DNA from: Denitromonas iodatirespirans | GTDB taxonomy: Bacteria; Pseudomonadota; Gammaproteobacteria; Burkholderiales; Rhodocyclaceae | Direction of reading: 5' to 3' | Length of the DNA stretch: 64,000 bases | NCBI RefSeq assembly: GCF_018524365.1 | Contig: NZ_JAEKFT010000014.1 | Coordinates: forward strand, 57,105 to 121,104 | Shown: positions 19,266 to 27,494 of the stretch, in pieces | Position numbering within the stretch: position 1 is the stretch's first letter | Layout: the number at the start of each line of letters is the position of its first letter | Notes under the pieces: model-generated | What the model was told of the DNA's origin: nothing | What the model saw: only the letters and a program-made list of their open reading frames with translations | Databases searched by the model: none | Position numbers and translations under genes: made by a program

Positions 19266-20735
19266 CTATGTCGGTACCACCGAAAAGCGGCGCAGGCGAC
19301 GGAGCGCCAGACCGCTCAGCACGGCGACCGGCAGGAAAATCTGCAGCAGGCGCAGCGCCAGGTCGCGCACCGTCTCAGCGCGCGGCGCCTCCTGCCAGAC
19401 GAATTTGGGCATCGTCGAGTAGTCCGCCGCCTGGATCGCCGTGCCGGACTGAACCCGCGGTTCGAAATAGGCCCGCCACTCACGGTGGAAGTCATCGATC
19501 TGCCGCTTGAAATGCTGGTGCCGGCGCGCACCGGTCCCGGCCAGCGACGCCAAGGCCTCGTGGAAGATGACCGCCGGCGACAGCCAGCCCAGGCGGTCGA
19601 CCAGCGCCTGCTGGCCGGCGAGCTGCCGGTCGAACGCGGCGAGCACGCCCTCGATCTCGTGATCGACGTCGCGGTGGATCAGATAGAAGGCACGCAGCCG
19701 CGCCGGCACGTCGAAACGCCCCTGCTGCGGCAGCAGCAGTTCCGGTTTGTCGGTGTAGCGGTAGTCGGTGCTGAGCAGTTCGTTGTAGCGGTTGAGCCCC
19801 TGGATGGTGACCAGCCGTGTCTCGGTGGCCAGTGCGATCCGCGACGGCGCCGGGCTGAGTGCGGCGACCAGGACGTTGAGCAGCACCGGCGCCACCAGAA
19901 CGAGGCCGACCCAGGCGGCGATCAGCACGATCGCGTTGGTCGCCGACGAGCGCCCGAAGAGGTTGGCGGCGGCCGCCAACGCAAACCAGAACAGGGCATA
20001 CGCAGTGGTCAGAAGGCTCCAGCCGGCAAGCAGGGCGAGCTGATCGGGCGCACGGACGTCGGGGCGGAGCGCGAGCAATACCGCCGCCGGCAGCAGCGTC
20101 GCAATCGCGAGCAAGGGCAGCAGGCGCACGACCGTCTTGCCCAGTACCAGCGCGCTCAGCGACAGCGGCTGCGACATCAGCAGTTTCAGGATGCCCTGCT
20201 CGCGCTCGGCCGAGAGCAGGTTGTAGCTCATCGCGCAGATCATCAGCGGCAGCAGGTAGACCAGCACGAAGGCGAGATCGAAGCGGCCGGAGAGGAGGCT
20301 CCACGGATTTTCGATCTCGGCGTCGTACATGAACGTCGCCTTGTTGCGGTAGCTCACCCGGTAGTGATCGGGCAACAGGTCGGACTGCCCGAAGGCCAGC
20401 GGCGCCAGCGGCAGGCTGGGCATGACGGCCAGTTGCGCCCCCTGCCCGCCCCCGACCAGGGCCGGGTTGGCCGGGTTCGAGAAGGGCTCGGGCGCCTCCT
20501 CGCCGGCCATGATCCGCCGCAGGCGGGCGACATTGTTCACCCGGGTCTCATCCTGCTTGACGAGCAGGGCCGCGATCGTCTGCTCACGCTGCTGCGATGC
20601 GTCGAGGCCGTTGTACAAGCCGAGCAGCACCAGAATCGCGGTCAGCACCATCACGGCGACCAGGCTGCGGTCGGCGACGAGCACCCGGCTTTCGTGCCGC
20701 ACCACCAGCAGGAATGTGCGTATCTCGTTCATCAT
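19266..20735 (-). CDS. ABC-2 type permease with DUF3526
   Basis: This 489-residue inner-membrane protein has an N-terminal membrane segment (about residues 24-43), a large periplasmic loop, and five or six further membrane segments after residue 175. YNLLSAEREQGILKLLMSQP near residue 187 is the typical cytoplasmic coupling region of NosY/ABC-2 permeases. Such permeases normally export rather than import, which is odd next to a TonB receptor. It lies 7 bases after a second permease of the same kind, suggesting a heterodimer with the shared ATPase. Confidence 0.82.
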   Translation of the reverse strand: MMNEIRTFLLVVRHESRVLVADRSLVAVMVLTAILVLLGLYNGLDASQQREQTIAALLVKQDETRVNNVARLRRIMAGEEAPEPFSNPANPALVGGGQGAQLAVMPSLPLAPLAFGQSDLLPDHYRVSYRNKATFMYDAEIENPWSLLSGRFDLAFVLVYLLPLMICAMSYNLLSAEREQGILKLLMSQPLSLSALVLGKTVVRLLPLLAIATLLPAAVLLALRPDVRAPDQLALLAGWSLLTTAYALFWFALAAAANLFGRSSATNAIVLIAAWVGLVLVAPVLLNVLVAALSPAPSRIALATETRLVTIQGLNRYNELLSTDYRYTDKPELLLPQQGRFDVPARLRAFYLIHRDVDHEIEGVLAAFDRQLAGQQALVDRLGWLSPAVIFHEALASLAGTGARRHQHFKRQIDDFHREWRAYFEPRVQSGTAIQAADYSTMPKFVWQEAPRAETVRDLALRLLQIFLPVAVLSGLALRRLRRFSVVPT

Positions 20736-20742
20736 CCGCTCC

Positions 20743-22137
20743 TCAAGCGCGCCGTGGCATGGCCACCAGCGCCAGCACGCCGGCCAGCAGGCAGGCGGCG
20801 ATCAGGGCAAGCTGCGCGCGCCAGCTCTCGCGCAGCGCGAAACCGAGCGGCGGCGCGGCATAGGTGAATGGCGGCACGGTCGCCCAGAATTCAGGACCGG
20901 CCTTGTAGGAAAAATGCTGGTGGCCGAGCGGATCGGCATGGTGGATGAGGTCGTGACTGATCAGGTCCTGCATGGTCCGTCGCTGCTGCTCGGCGGCCAC
21001 CGAAAAATCGCGGTGGTGGGCGAAGTCGGTGCCGGCCACGGCCATCGACAGCGCACGGACGGCGAGCAGCGGCACGAGCACACCGCCCCACTCCTGCATC
21101 CGCTGCTGATCGGCGAAGGCGTTCCAGAGCTTGCCGAAGTGGCGATCGAGCACCGTATAGCCGGCCTGGTCGTCGACCTGCAGTGCCTCGCCCCAACGGT
21201 TGAGCGGCAGGTCGGCGCCCCAGCGCTTGTCGACACCGAAATGCGACTGCCACGCGCGCGCATGCTCGGCGGAGAGATCGTCGTCCAGGTTGCGGTTGAA
21301 CTCGACCCGTGTCGGGCTCGGATGCCATTCGCGCGCCAGATCGGAGGCGGCGCGCGGCATCAAGGTGGCGCCGGCAATCCATATCGCCAGCAGCGTGACC
21401 AGCGCGATCCGCGAGGTCTTCGCCCACCCCGACACCGCGAGAACGAGAAAGATCATCGTCGAGAAATACAGCGCATAGGTGAGCAGCAAGGCGAGCACGC
21501 GGAGCCAGGTATCTCCCCGCGCTTCCGGCGGCGTGCCGGCGGCGACGAAGCCCGCCGCCGCAACGGCGAGCGGCAGCAGCAGGGTGCCCAGGCTGGCGGC
21601 CAAGGACAGTGCCTTGCCGGCCAGAAGCTGGCGCGGACGCACGCCCAGGCTCATCAACTGGCGCAGCGTGCCCTGCTCGCGTTCACCGGCGATCGCATTG
21701 AAGCCGAGCACGATGACCAACAGTGGGCCGAGGATCTGCAGCACCCAGGCCATCGACAGATTGCCGAAGCGCTGCAGGCCGGTGGCATCCTGCGCGGGCC
21801 GGAACTTCACCTCGCTCTGCCGGTGCGCCTGCAGCCAGAGCGTCGAGCCGACGTAGGGGGTGATCCCCGGATCCACGATCGCCAGCGGCGGCAGCGGCTT
21901 GAAGACATGCATCCCCTGGTGTGCGGCATCGTGCGGATGGCGCTCGGCCTGGGCGAGCCAGTCCTGGTAATCGAGTTGCTGGGCGGCGGTGCGTTCGCTC
22001 TCGACCGCCACACGGTTCTGCCAGCCCACGGCAAGCGCCGCCAGCAGCAACAGCACCGTCAGGCCACCGGCCCACAGCAGGCGGCCATCGCGCAGGCACT
22101 CCACGTATTCCCGTCGGGCAATGAGCAGGGTCTTCAT
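20743..22137 (-). CDS. ABC-2 type permease with DUF3526 (second subunit)
   Basis: This 464-residue paralogue of the following permease has the same layout: an N-terminal membrane helix, a long periplasmic loop and a C-terminal group of helices, with NAIAGEREQGTLRQLMSLGV near residue 147 as the coupling segment. Its loops are His-rich (HAIN-type stretches such as HHRD and HHADPLGHQHF), which would suit metal handling, although this is only suggestive. Its ATG overlaps the TGA of the ATPase gene (ATGA). Confidence 0.82.
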   Translation of the reverse strand: MKTLLIARREYVECLRDGRLLWAGGLTVLLLLAALAVGWQNRVAVESERTAAQQLDYQDWLAQAERHPHDAAHQGMHVFKPLPPLAIVDPGITPYVGSTLWLQAHRQSEVKFRPAQDATGLQRFGNLSMAWVLQILGPLLVIVLGFNAIAGEREQGTLRQLMSLGVRPRQLLAGKALSLAASLGTLLLPLAVAAAGFVAAGTPPEARGDTWLRVLALLLTYALYFSTMIFLVLAVSGWAKTSRIALVTLLAIWIAGATLMPRAASDLAREWHPSPTRVEFNRNLDDDLSAEHARAWQSHFGVDKRWGADLPLNRWGEALQVDDQAGYTVLDRHFGKLWNAFADQQRMQEWGGVLVPLLAVRALSMAVAGTDFAHHRDFSVAAEQQRRTMQDLISHDLIHHADPLGHQHFSYKAGPEFWATVPPFTYAAPPLGFALRESWRAQLALIAACLLAGVLALVAMPRRA

Positions 22138-22859
22138 CAGGCACTCATGTAGTCGAGGTAAAGCGTTTCGAGCTCACCATGGCTCACATCGGCGGCGGCC
22201 ATTTCGGCCACCAGCCGCCCCTGGCGCATGATTCCGATGCGTGAGGCGGTCTGTTTGGCGTGGAACAGGTCGTGGGTTGTCGTCAGCACGGCGCAGCCCT
22301 CGCCGGCGGCCCGGCGCAGCAGCAGCGAGAACTCGTTGGCGGCCTTCGGATCGAGACCGGAGGTCGGCTCGTCGAGCAGCAACGCCTTGGCGTTCTTGGC
22401 GACCGCGATGGCGATGCCGACCTTCTGTCGCATGCCCTTGGAGTAGGTGGACACACGGTGCAGTGCCGCGTCCTGCGCCAGGCCGACGTCGTGCAGCAGG
22501 CCGAGCAGGCGCTCGAGAGGCTGGCGCTCGCCGGTGCCGAGCTCGGCGAAATAGGCCAGATTCTCCAGGCCGGAGAGCACGCCGTAGAGCATGACCTGCT
22601 CAGGGATGTAGGCGAGGTCGCGCTTGACCTCTTGGGCATGCCGGACGACGTCCTTCCCGTTGATGCGCAACTCGCCGGTCGTTGGCGGGTGGAAGTTGAG
22701 GAAGAGGTTGATCAAGGTCGTCTTGCCGGCACCGTTGGCGCCGAGCAGGCAGTAGATGTCGCCGGGCGCGACACGGAGACTGACCGTGTCGACCGCTTTC
22801 TTTTCGTTGAACTGCTTGCTGACTGCGATGGCTTCGAGCATGGCGGGCAGGTTCCTCAC
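22137..22859 (-). CDS. ABC transporter ATP-binding protein, NosF-like
   Basis: This 240-residue ATPase has Walker A GANGAGKTT, a signature YSKGMRQKVGIAIAVAKNAK and Walker B ALLLDEPTSGLDPKAANEF, the profile of ATPases that partner ABC-2 permeases. ATG 22841 (MLEAIAVSKQ) is an alternative start. It is translationally coupled to the first permease and stands 121 bases after DUF1826. One ATPase plus two DUF3526 permeases would make a complete transporter in the inner membrane. Confidence 0.85.
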   Translation of the reverse strand: MRNLPAMLEAIAVSKQFNEKKAVDTVSLRVAPGDIYCLLGANGAGKTTLINLFLNFHPPTTGELRINGKDVVRHAQEVKRDLAYIPEQVMLYGVLSGLENLAYFAELGTGERQPLERLLGLLHDVGLAQDAALHRVSTYSKGMRQKVGIAIAVAKNAKALLLDEPTSGLDPKAANEFSLLLRRAAGEGCAVLTTTHDLFHAKQTASRIGIMRQGRLVAEMAAADVSHGELETLYLDYMSA

Positions 22860-22980
22860 TGTTGCCGATCGGCGATGGAAGAAGGAGAGGGGGAGGCGGT
22901 GTGCGCAAGGACGCTGCCTTGCGCGCCGCTATGCGTTCGACCTGGCGAAGGGGCAGGAACGCGCCGAGGGTAGGGGCGCC

Positions 22981-23625
22981 CTACCATCCGGCATCGAAGG
23001 TGGCCAGCACCCGAGGCGGATTCGGTACCGCCGGCGAGCGATGAACGATGCCGCGCCCGGCGTTGCCTTGCCACAGGCTGCCCTTGAGCAGGGCGACGGC
23101 GAAGGGCGGGACGGTTTCGATGCGGTGACCCGGTGGCAACAGCCCGGACGTCTCGTCCGGGCGGCCGCCAGCGCCGGCACCGAGGAAGCGGCGGTCGACC
23201 AGGTGCTCCTCGACCCATTCGGTTCCCGGGCCGCGGTAGGTGCACAGCATTCGGATGCCGACACGGTCAACGTGCAGGCGCGGACACATCGGCCGTCGGA
23301 TCTGCTCCAGGCGCAGCCCGATGGTGGGCGCGTCGAGCAGTTCGCCAAGCATCTCGGCAAGCAGCGCCAGATCCTCGGCCAGCGCATCGCGCCCGGCCCC
23401 TGCGGGGAACTGGCCGAGGTCGGGGCGCTGGCCCGGCGACAGGGTCTGGCGCAGACCGGGACCGAGCCGGTCGGCATGCGTTTCGAGCCAGCCGGCAATC
23501 TCGGCATCCGGGGCTCTTCGCCACTGGGCGAGTTGTATCTCCGGCTCGAAAATGCAGGTCAGCCCCAGGGCATCGCTCGTGATGCCGGCGCATGTCGTGG
23601 TGTCAAGAGGAAGAGGAGCGTTCAT
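22981..23625 (-). CDS. DUF1826 protein, first gene of the Zur-type operon
   Basis: The 214-residue product matches the DUF1826 family: CPRLHVDRVGIRMLCTYRGP near residue 114, GTEWVEEHLVDRRFLG, VALLKGSLWQGNAGRGIVHR and the C-terminal PRVLATFDAGW. DUF1826 genes are repeatedly found in predicted zinc-limitation regulons, but no activity is known; the conserved His, Asp and Arg residues give it the look of an Fe/2OG-oxygenase-like fold (inference). It is divergent from zur, with the palindrome at 23698-23721 in between. Confidence 0.82.
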   Translation of the reverse strand: MNAPLPLDTTTCAGITSDALGLTCIFEPEIQLAQWRRAPDAEIAGWLETHADRLGPGLRQTLSPGQRPDLGQFPAGAGRDALAEDLALLAEMLGELLDAPTIGLRLEQIRRPMCPRLHVDRVGIRMLCTYRGPGTEWVEEHLVDRRFLGAGAGGRPDETSGLLPPGHRIETVPPFAVALLKGSLWQGNAGRGIVHRSPAVPNPPRVLATFDAGW

Positions 23626-23697
23626 CGGGGAGTGTCCGGGATCGTCGGGCCGCGCGCCGCGGCCGTGATCAAACGGGTGTCAGAGAAGGAATGCGTG

Positions 23698-23721
23698 AAT
23701 GCAATGTTATAACATTACATT
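23698..23721. promoter_or_regulatory. Predicted Zur-box palindrome between DUF1826 and zur
   Basis: The 24 bases form an inverted repeat with 11 of 12 pairs matching; the core AATGTTATAACATT (23703-23716) is perfect. This agrees closely with proteobacterial Zur operators built on TGTTATA-type half sites. It is 35 bases from the zur start and 72 bases from the DUF1826 start, so one site can repress both directions. Confidence 0.85.
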
Positions 23722-23756
23722 TGTGCATTCCAAGCAAGCCCCTTAAAATTGCCGGC

Positions 23757-24287
23757 ATGACCACCAAGTGCCTCAGCGCCGCCGACGGGAGCGAAGCCTT
23801 TCTGAACCGCGCGGCCGCAAGCTGCGAGGCGCGGGGGGCGCGGCTCACGCCGATTCGCCGCGACGTTCTGGACTTGCTCCTACACAACGAGAACGGCCTG
23901 AAGGCCTATGATCTGCTCGCGAGGATCAAACAGATCCGGCGCAACGCCACCCCGCCCACCGTCTACCGGGCACTGGACTTCCTGATCGAACAGGGCCTCG
24001 TCCACAAGATCGAACGGATCAACCAGTTCGTGGCCTGTCGCCATGAATCGCATCGCGTCCCCGGCCTGTTCCTGGTCTGCCCGCGCTGCGGAAAGGTCAG
24101 CGAACTTCACGATCCGGCGCTCATGCAAGCCCTGGCGCAAAGCATTGCCCAGGCAGGCCACGCACTCGATTGCCATGAGGTCGAAATTTCCTCGGTCTGC
24201 CCGATGTGTCGTTTGGCGAGCGGTGTCGACGGGGAGGATGGTGTGCCGTCGGGTCGTCCCGGCGCAGGTGACATCCCGGGCCAGTAG
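23757..24287 (+). CDS. zur: Zinc uptake regulator Zur (Fur family)
   Basis: This 176-residue regulator has the Fur-family winged helix (RLTPIRRDVLDLLLHNENGL near residue 25, TPPTVYRALDFLIEQGLVHK near residue 62), the metal-site CRHESHRVPGLFLVCPRCGK near residue 90, and a second Cys pair CPMCR near residue 145 for the structural zinc. The length, the lack of the Fur HHDH-type site and the adjacent palindrome point to Zur. I chose ATG 23757, which starts the protein just downstream of the operator. It probably represses itself and the divergent operon when zinc is sufficient. Confidence 0.88.
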   Translation: MTTKCLSAADGSEAFLNRAAASCEARGARLTPIRRDVLDLLLHNENGLKAYDLLARIKQIRRNATPPTVYRALDFLIEQGLVHKIERINQFVACRHESHRVPGLFLVCPRCGKVSELHDPALMQALAQSIAQAGHALDCHEVEISSVCPMCRLASGVDGEDGVPSGRPGAGDIPGQ

Positions 24288-24481
24288 ATCCGCACAGACC
24301 GTTTGACAGATTTCGGAGGCCGCCGCCGTGCCGGCGACAGCCATGTCAAGGCGTTGACTGGCGGGCGTTGGTCAGTGGCCCGTGTCCGAGCATGGACCGT
24401 TCAGCGGCAGTCCCGGCCGAGGATATAGCCCCGTGCGGTACCGCCCAACGCGCCGCGTCTGCGGTGCCTTCCCCCGAACCC

Positions 24482-26401
24482 TCAGGCCGCGCCGGCCCGG
24501 CTCGCGCGCAGGTGTTCGGCCGCGCGCCGGGAGAGGTTCGGCCGGCCGAGGGTGAGCTGGTTGGCGGTGGCGAGGGCGCGCAGGCTGACGGCGAGGACGT
24601 GGCCGTCGGCGGGGGCAAGCAACAAGCGCATCTGGCCGAGCGGCGTTCGACCCGCGAGAACGCCTTCGAAGATGCTGCCGTCCGGCAGGGAGAGCGCGAT
24701 GCGGTCGCCCTCGGTGCAGGCGGACCAAGCGGCGGGCAGGCCCGGTGTGCGGCCCACATGCCCGTGGTGTTGCAGGAGCAGCAGCCCTTCGGGCGTGGTG
24801 CGCAGCGCGGCGGGACGGTGGGTGGGGGTGTGACGGATCTTGGGCAGGGTGGCGCCGCGCATGACGGCTGAGTGCAACTCCATGCACGGGGCCAGTGCGC
24901 GTGTGATGGTGTCTTCGTCGAGGCCGAGTTGAGTGAGACCGCTGCGCAGCTCGCCGACCAGGGCGGGCAGGGATTTGAGCAGGCTGGCTCGGGTGGCTGG
25001 GTCGGTCTGGCTGGGGGCGCTGTGGATCAGGCGGTTGGCGGTGTCGAGCCGAGCGCGCCATAGCCGGTCGTCCCGGTCGCGGTGCTGGGCGGCTTGCGCC
25101 AGGGCCTGCACCCAGTAGCGTTCGAGCAGGGTCAGCAAGACCGGGTGGGTCTCGGCCAGCATCATCGCGTTGATGGCGTTGGAGGCGCTTTGCAAGGCGA
25201 TTTCCTTGCGTTCGGCCCGTGCCGCCGCCGCCGCGTAGCGCGCCAGCTGTTCGGCAAAGAGGTTGGTCAGCTCGGCCTGCATGAGGTCGATCGTGGCTTG
25301 CGCGCGACCGCATTGCGCGTCGTCCAGATCCGGGGCCGCGGCCAGCTCGTCGAGTGCGGCGCCGATGCGCGGCAGCAGCGTGCCGTGCCGGTTGGCGGGC
25401 AGTGCGCAGCCGAGCCGGAGAGTCGATTCGAGCAGTTTGAGCAAGGGGCTGTCGGAATCGTCGAGCAGATCGGGGTGACGCAAGGCCCGGCGCAGGGTCG
25501 GCGTGTGCAGGGCGGCCAGGTGCTGGCGCAAATCCGGGGGCACGGCGGTGTCGTCGGCGATCACCTGGAACAAGGCGTCGACGATCTCGATCGCCAGGGC
25601 CCGGTCGGGCGTCAGCAGGCCGGCGATTTCCCGCAGCCCGAGCCGCAGTTCGTGGGCGTCGCCCGGCGTGGTGCCGACGAGCCTCGCTTCGAGGCGCTCG
25701 ATGGCCTCGGCCAGCCGGCGCGGATCGACGGCGGGTGCCGATGCCGTCGGTGTGGCGGTCGGGCCCGCAAGGCTGTGGCGCAGGCTGCCCAGGCCGCCGC
25801 CATCGTTCGATCCGCCGGTACGCCGGGGGGGCGTGGCGGCAGTGCTGGGGCGTGGCGGCGGGGGGGTGACTCCGGCGGCGGCGAGCAGGGTGTCGAGTGT
25901 CGCGTAAAGGCCGGTGAGCGCTTGGCGCAGCGGTTGTTCGGCGCGCACCAGCAGCCGCTCGCGCGCCTCCGCCGACAGATCGGCCGCATCGGCGAGGGCG
26001 CGTAGCGCTTCGCAGGCCGTTTCGGGGGCCAGTGGCGACATCTCGGGTTCGAGATCCGATTGGCCCAACACGGTGAGCAGCCGCAGATGCACCCGCACCA
26101 GCGACGGGGCGCAGGCCTCGCGCAGGCGGCGGGCCAGATCGGAGAGGTCGATGGTGTAGGCCAGGTCGTCCTCGTGGATCAGGCTGATGCGCGAGGCGGT
26201 CAGGCTGCGCACTGCATCGAAACCCCGGCGGTCGCGCACGCCGGTCAGCTCGTCATAGCGCTGTCCGGCGGCGTCGAGCGCGTGCGCGACCCAGGCGTCG
26301 TCGCGAAAGCCGAGTTCGCGCAAGACGGTGTCGAGCATGTTGAGCAGATGGCGTCTGCAGTCGGCGACGGCGGATGTGGCGATTGTCGACATGATGGGCA
26401 T
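24482..26401 (-). CDS. DUF1631-family protein of unknown function
   Basis: The 639-residue product is a mostly helical, Ala/Leu/Arg-rich protein with the DUF1631 pattern: an N-terminal segment CRRHLLNMLDTVLRELGF with FDAVRSLTASRISLIHEDDL, a Pro-rich linker near residues 195-215 (PPPPRPSTAATPPRRT), and a C-terminal beta-rich domain (GDRIALSLPDGSIFEGVLAG) resembling a PilZ-like fold. The family is restricted to beta- and gammaproteobacteria and its role is not established. The start is uncertain: ATG 26392 is nearly as good, and a codon at 26455 gives an unlikely leader. Confidence 0.75.
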   Translation of the reverse strand: MPIMSTIATSAVADCRRHLLNMLDTVLRELGFRDDAWVAHALDAAGQRYDELTGVRDRRGFDAVRSLTASRISLIHEDDLAYTIDLSDLARRLREACAPSLVRVHLRLLTVLGQSDLEPEMSPLAPETACEALRALADAADLSAEARERLLVRAEQPLRQALTGLYATLDTLLAAAGVTPPPPRPSTAATPPRRTGGSNDGGGLGSLRHSLAGPTATPTASAPAVDPRRLAEAIERLEARLVGTTPGDAHELRLGLREIAGLLTPDRALAIEIVDALFQVIADDTAVPPDLRQHLAALHTPTLRRALRHPDLLDDSDSPLLKLLESTLRLGCALPANRHGTLLPRIGAALDELAAAPDLDDAQCGRAQATIDLMQAELTNLFAEQLARYAAAAARAERKEIALQSASNAINAMMLAETHPVLLTLLERYWVQALAQAAQHRDRDDRLWRARLDTANRLIHSAPSQTDPATRASLLKSLPALVGELRSGLTQLGLDEDTITRALAPCMELHSAVMRGATLPKIRHTPTHRPAALRTTPEGLLLLQHHGHVGRTPGLPAAWSACTEGDRIALSLPDGSIFEGVLAGRTPLGQMRLLLAPADGHVLAVSLRALATANQLTLGRPNLSRRAAEHLRASRAGAA

Positions 26402-26482
26402 TGGCGAACGAGTCGCTGGCAGTGTAAGCGCTCTTCGGGCGCACCGCACGTCCATTGGCTGACGCGGCGGTGGGCTTGTGCT

Positions 26483-26488
26483 TATAAT
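26483..26488 (+). promoter_or_regulatory. Predicted -10 element of the DUF3365 gene
   Basis: A perfect TATAAT stands 14 bases upstream of the ATG at 26503, with TGTG just before it as an extended -10. The expected transcription start would be only about 8 bases before that ATG, leaving almost no room for a ribosome-binding site. Confidence 0.6.
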
Positions 26489-26502
26489 ATTAGCTTTTAC
26501 TA

Positions 26503-27084
26503 ATGAAGAAAGTCATGCGCCCCACCGTTCTGATTGCGGCCTTGCTGTTGGCCGGCCCGGCCATCGCCGAAGATATCGATGCTCTCAAGCGCGACACCCG
26601 CGAGAAAGCCCTGCCGGTGCTGCCCAAGGTGGTCAAGATGATGAAGGACACGGTCACCGACAAGGGCGTGGCCGGCGCCATTCCGGTGTGCAAGGACAAG
26701 GCGCCGGCGCTGCTCAAGGCGCGCGCTGAGGAGCTCGGCTGGCAGATCCGCCGGGTCAGCCTGAAAACCCGCAACCCCGAGCGCGGCACGCCCGACGCCT
26801 GGGAAACCGCCCAGCTCACCGCCTTCGACCTGCGCGCCGCGGCCGGCGAACCGGCAGAGCAGCTGGAGGTCGGTGAAATTGTCAGCGACGCGGCAGGCCA
26901 CAAGACCTTCCGCTACATGCGCGCCATCCCGGTCGGCGACGTGTGCCTGAGCTGTCACGGCGATCCGGCCGACATCGGCGCGGAGCTCAAGGCCGAGCTG
27001 GCGAAGAGCTATCCGCAGGACCGCGCCACCGGTTACACCAAAGGTCAGATCCGCGGCGCGCTGACCGTCGAGCGCCCACTGTAA
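26503..27084 (+). CDS. Periplasmic DUF3365 protein with a haem-binding CxxCH motif
   Basis: The 193-residue product has a signal peptide (KKVMRPTVLIAALLLAGPA, cleavage near AIA-E), a DUF3365 (Tll0287-like) sensor-type fold and a c-type haem motif CLSCHG near residue 148. It is expected to be an exported monohaem protein that senses or carries electrons or small ligands. The ATG at 26515 is an alternative start with a weak GAAG site. A strong -10 lies so close that the message may be leaderless. Its neighbours give no functional clue. Confidence 0.83.
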   Translation: MKKVMRPTVLIAALLLAGPAIAEDIDALKRDTREKALPVLPKVVKMMKDTVTDKGVAGAIPVCKDKAPALLKARAEELGWQIRRVSLKTRNPERGTPDAWETAQLTAFDLRAAAGEPAEQLEVGEIVSDAAGHKTFRYMRAIPVGDVCLSCHGDPADIGAELKAELAKSYPQDRATGYTKGQIRGALTVERPL

Positions 27085-27146
27085 AGGCTGTTCGCGGCGT
27101 ATCCTCGCAGCGGCGCCGGCCGATCGGCGCCGCAGGGGAGCGACGC

Positions 27147-27494
27147 ATGGCGGACGAGTACTACTTTGAAGAAGGCTGCTTCATCACCGAGTTGCACAAC
27201 CGCGCCGACGATCCGGCCGTGTCGGTGGCGCGGGCACGGGTGCCGGTCGGCGTCACCACCCGCTGGCATGTGCTGGCGGGCATCGTCGAGCGCTACCTGA
27301 TCGAGTCCGGCGAGGGCGAGATGTGGTTGGGTGAGGCGCCGCCCTGGTCGGTGCGCGCGGGCGACACAGTGCTGATCGCGCCCGGCCAGCGCCAGCGCAT
27401 CCGAAATACCGGCGCAACGGATCTGGTGTTTCTCGCCGTGTGCACGCCGCGCTTCGTGCCTGAGGCCTATTCGGAGGTCGACGCCCCGCCGTGA
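27147..27494 (+). CDS. Small single-domain cupin
   Basis: This 115-residue cupin has the beta-barrel pattern VPVGVTTRWHVLAGIVERYL followed by RAGDTVLIAPGQRQRIRNTG and a Tyr/Glu-rich C-terminus. The first motif keeps a single His where enzymes usually have two, so metal binding is uncertain and the activity unknown. GGGGAG precedes the ATG. The last 28 bases overlap the end of the convergent LysR gene. Confidence 0.75.
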   Translation: MADEYYFEEGCFITELHNRADDPAVSVARARVPVGVTTRWHVLAGIVERYLIESGEGEMWLGEAPPWSVRAGDTVLIAPGQRQRIRNTGATDLVFLAVCTPRFVPEAYSEVDAPP

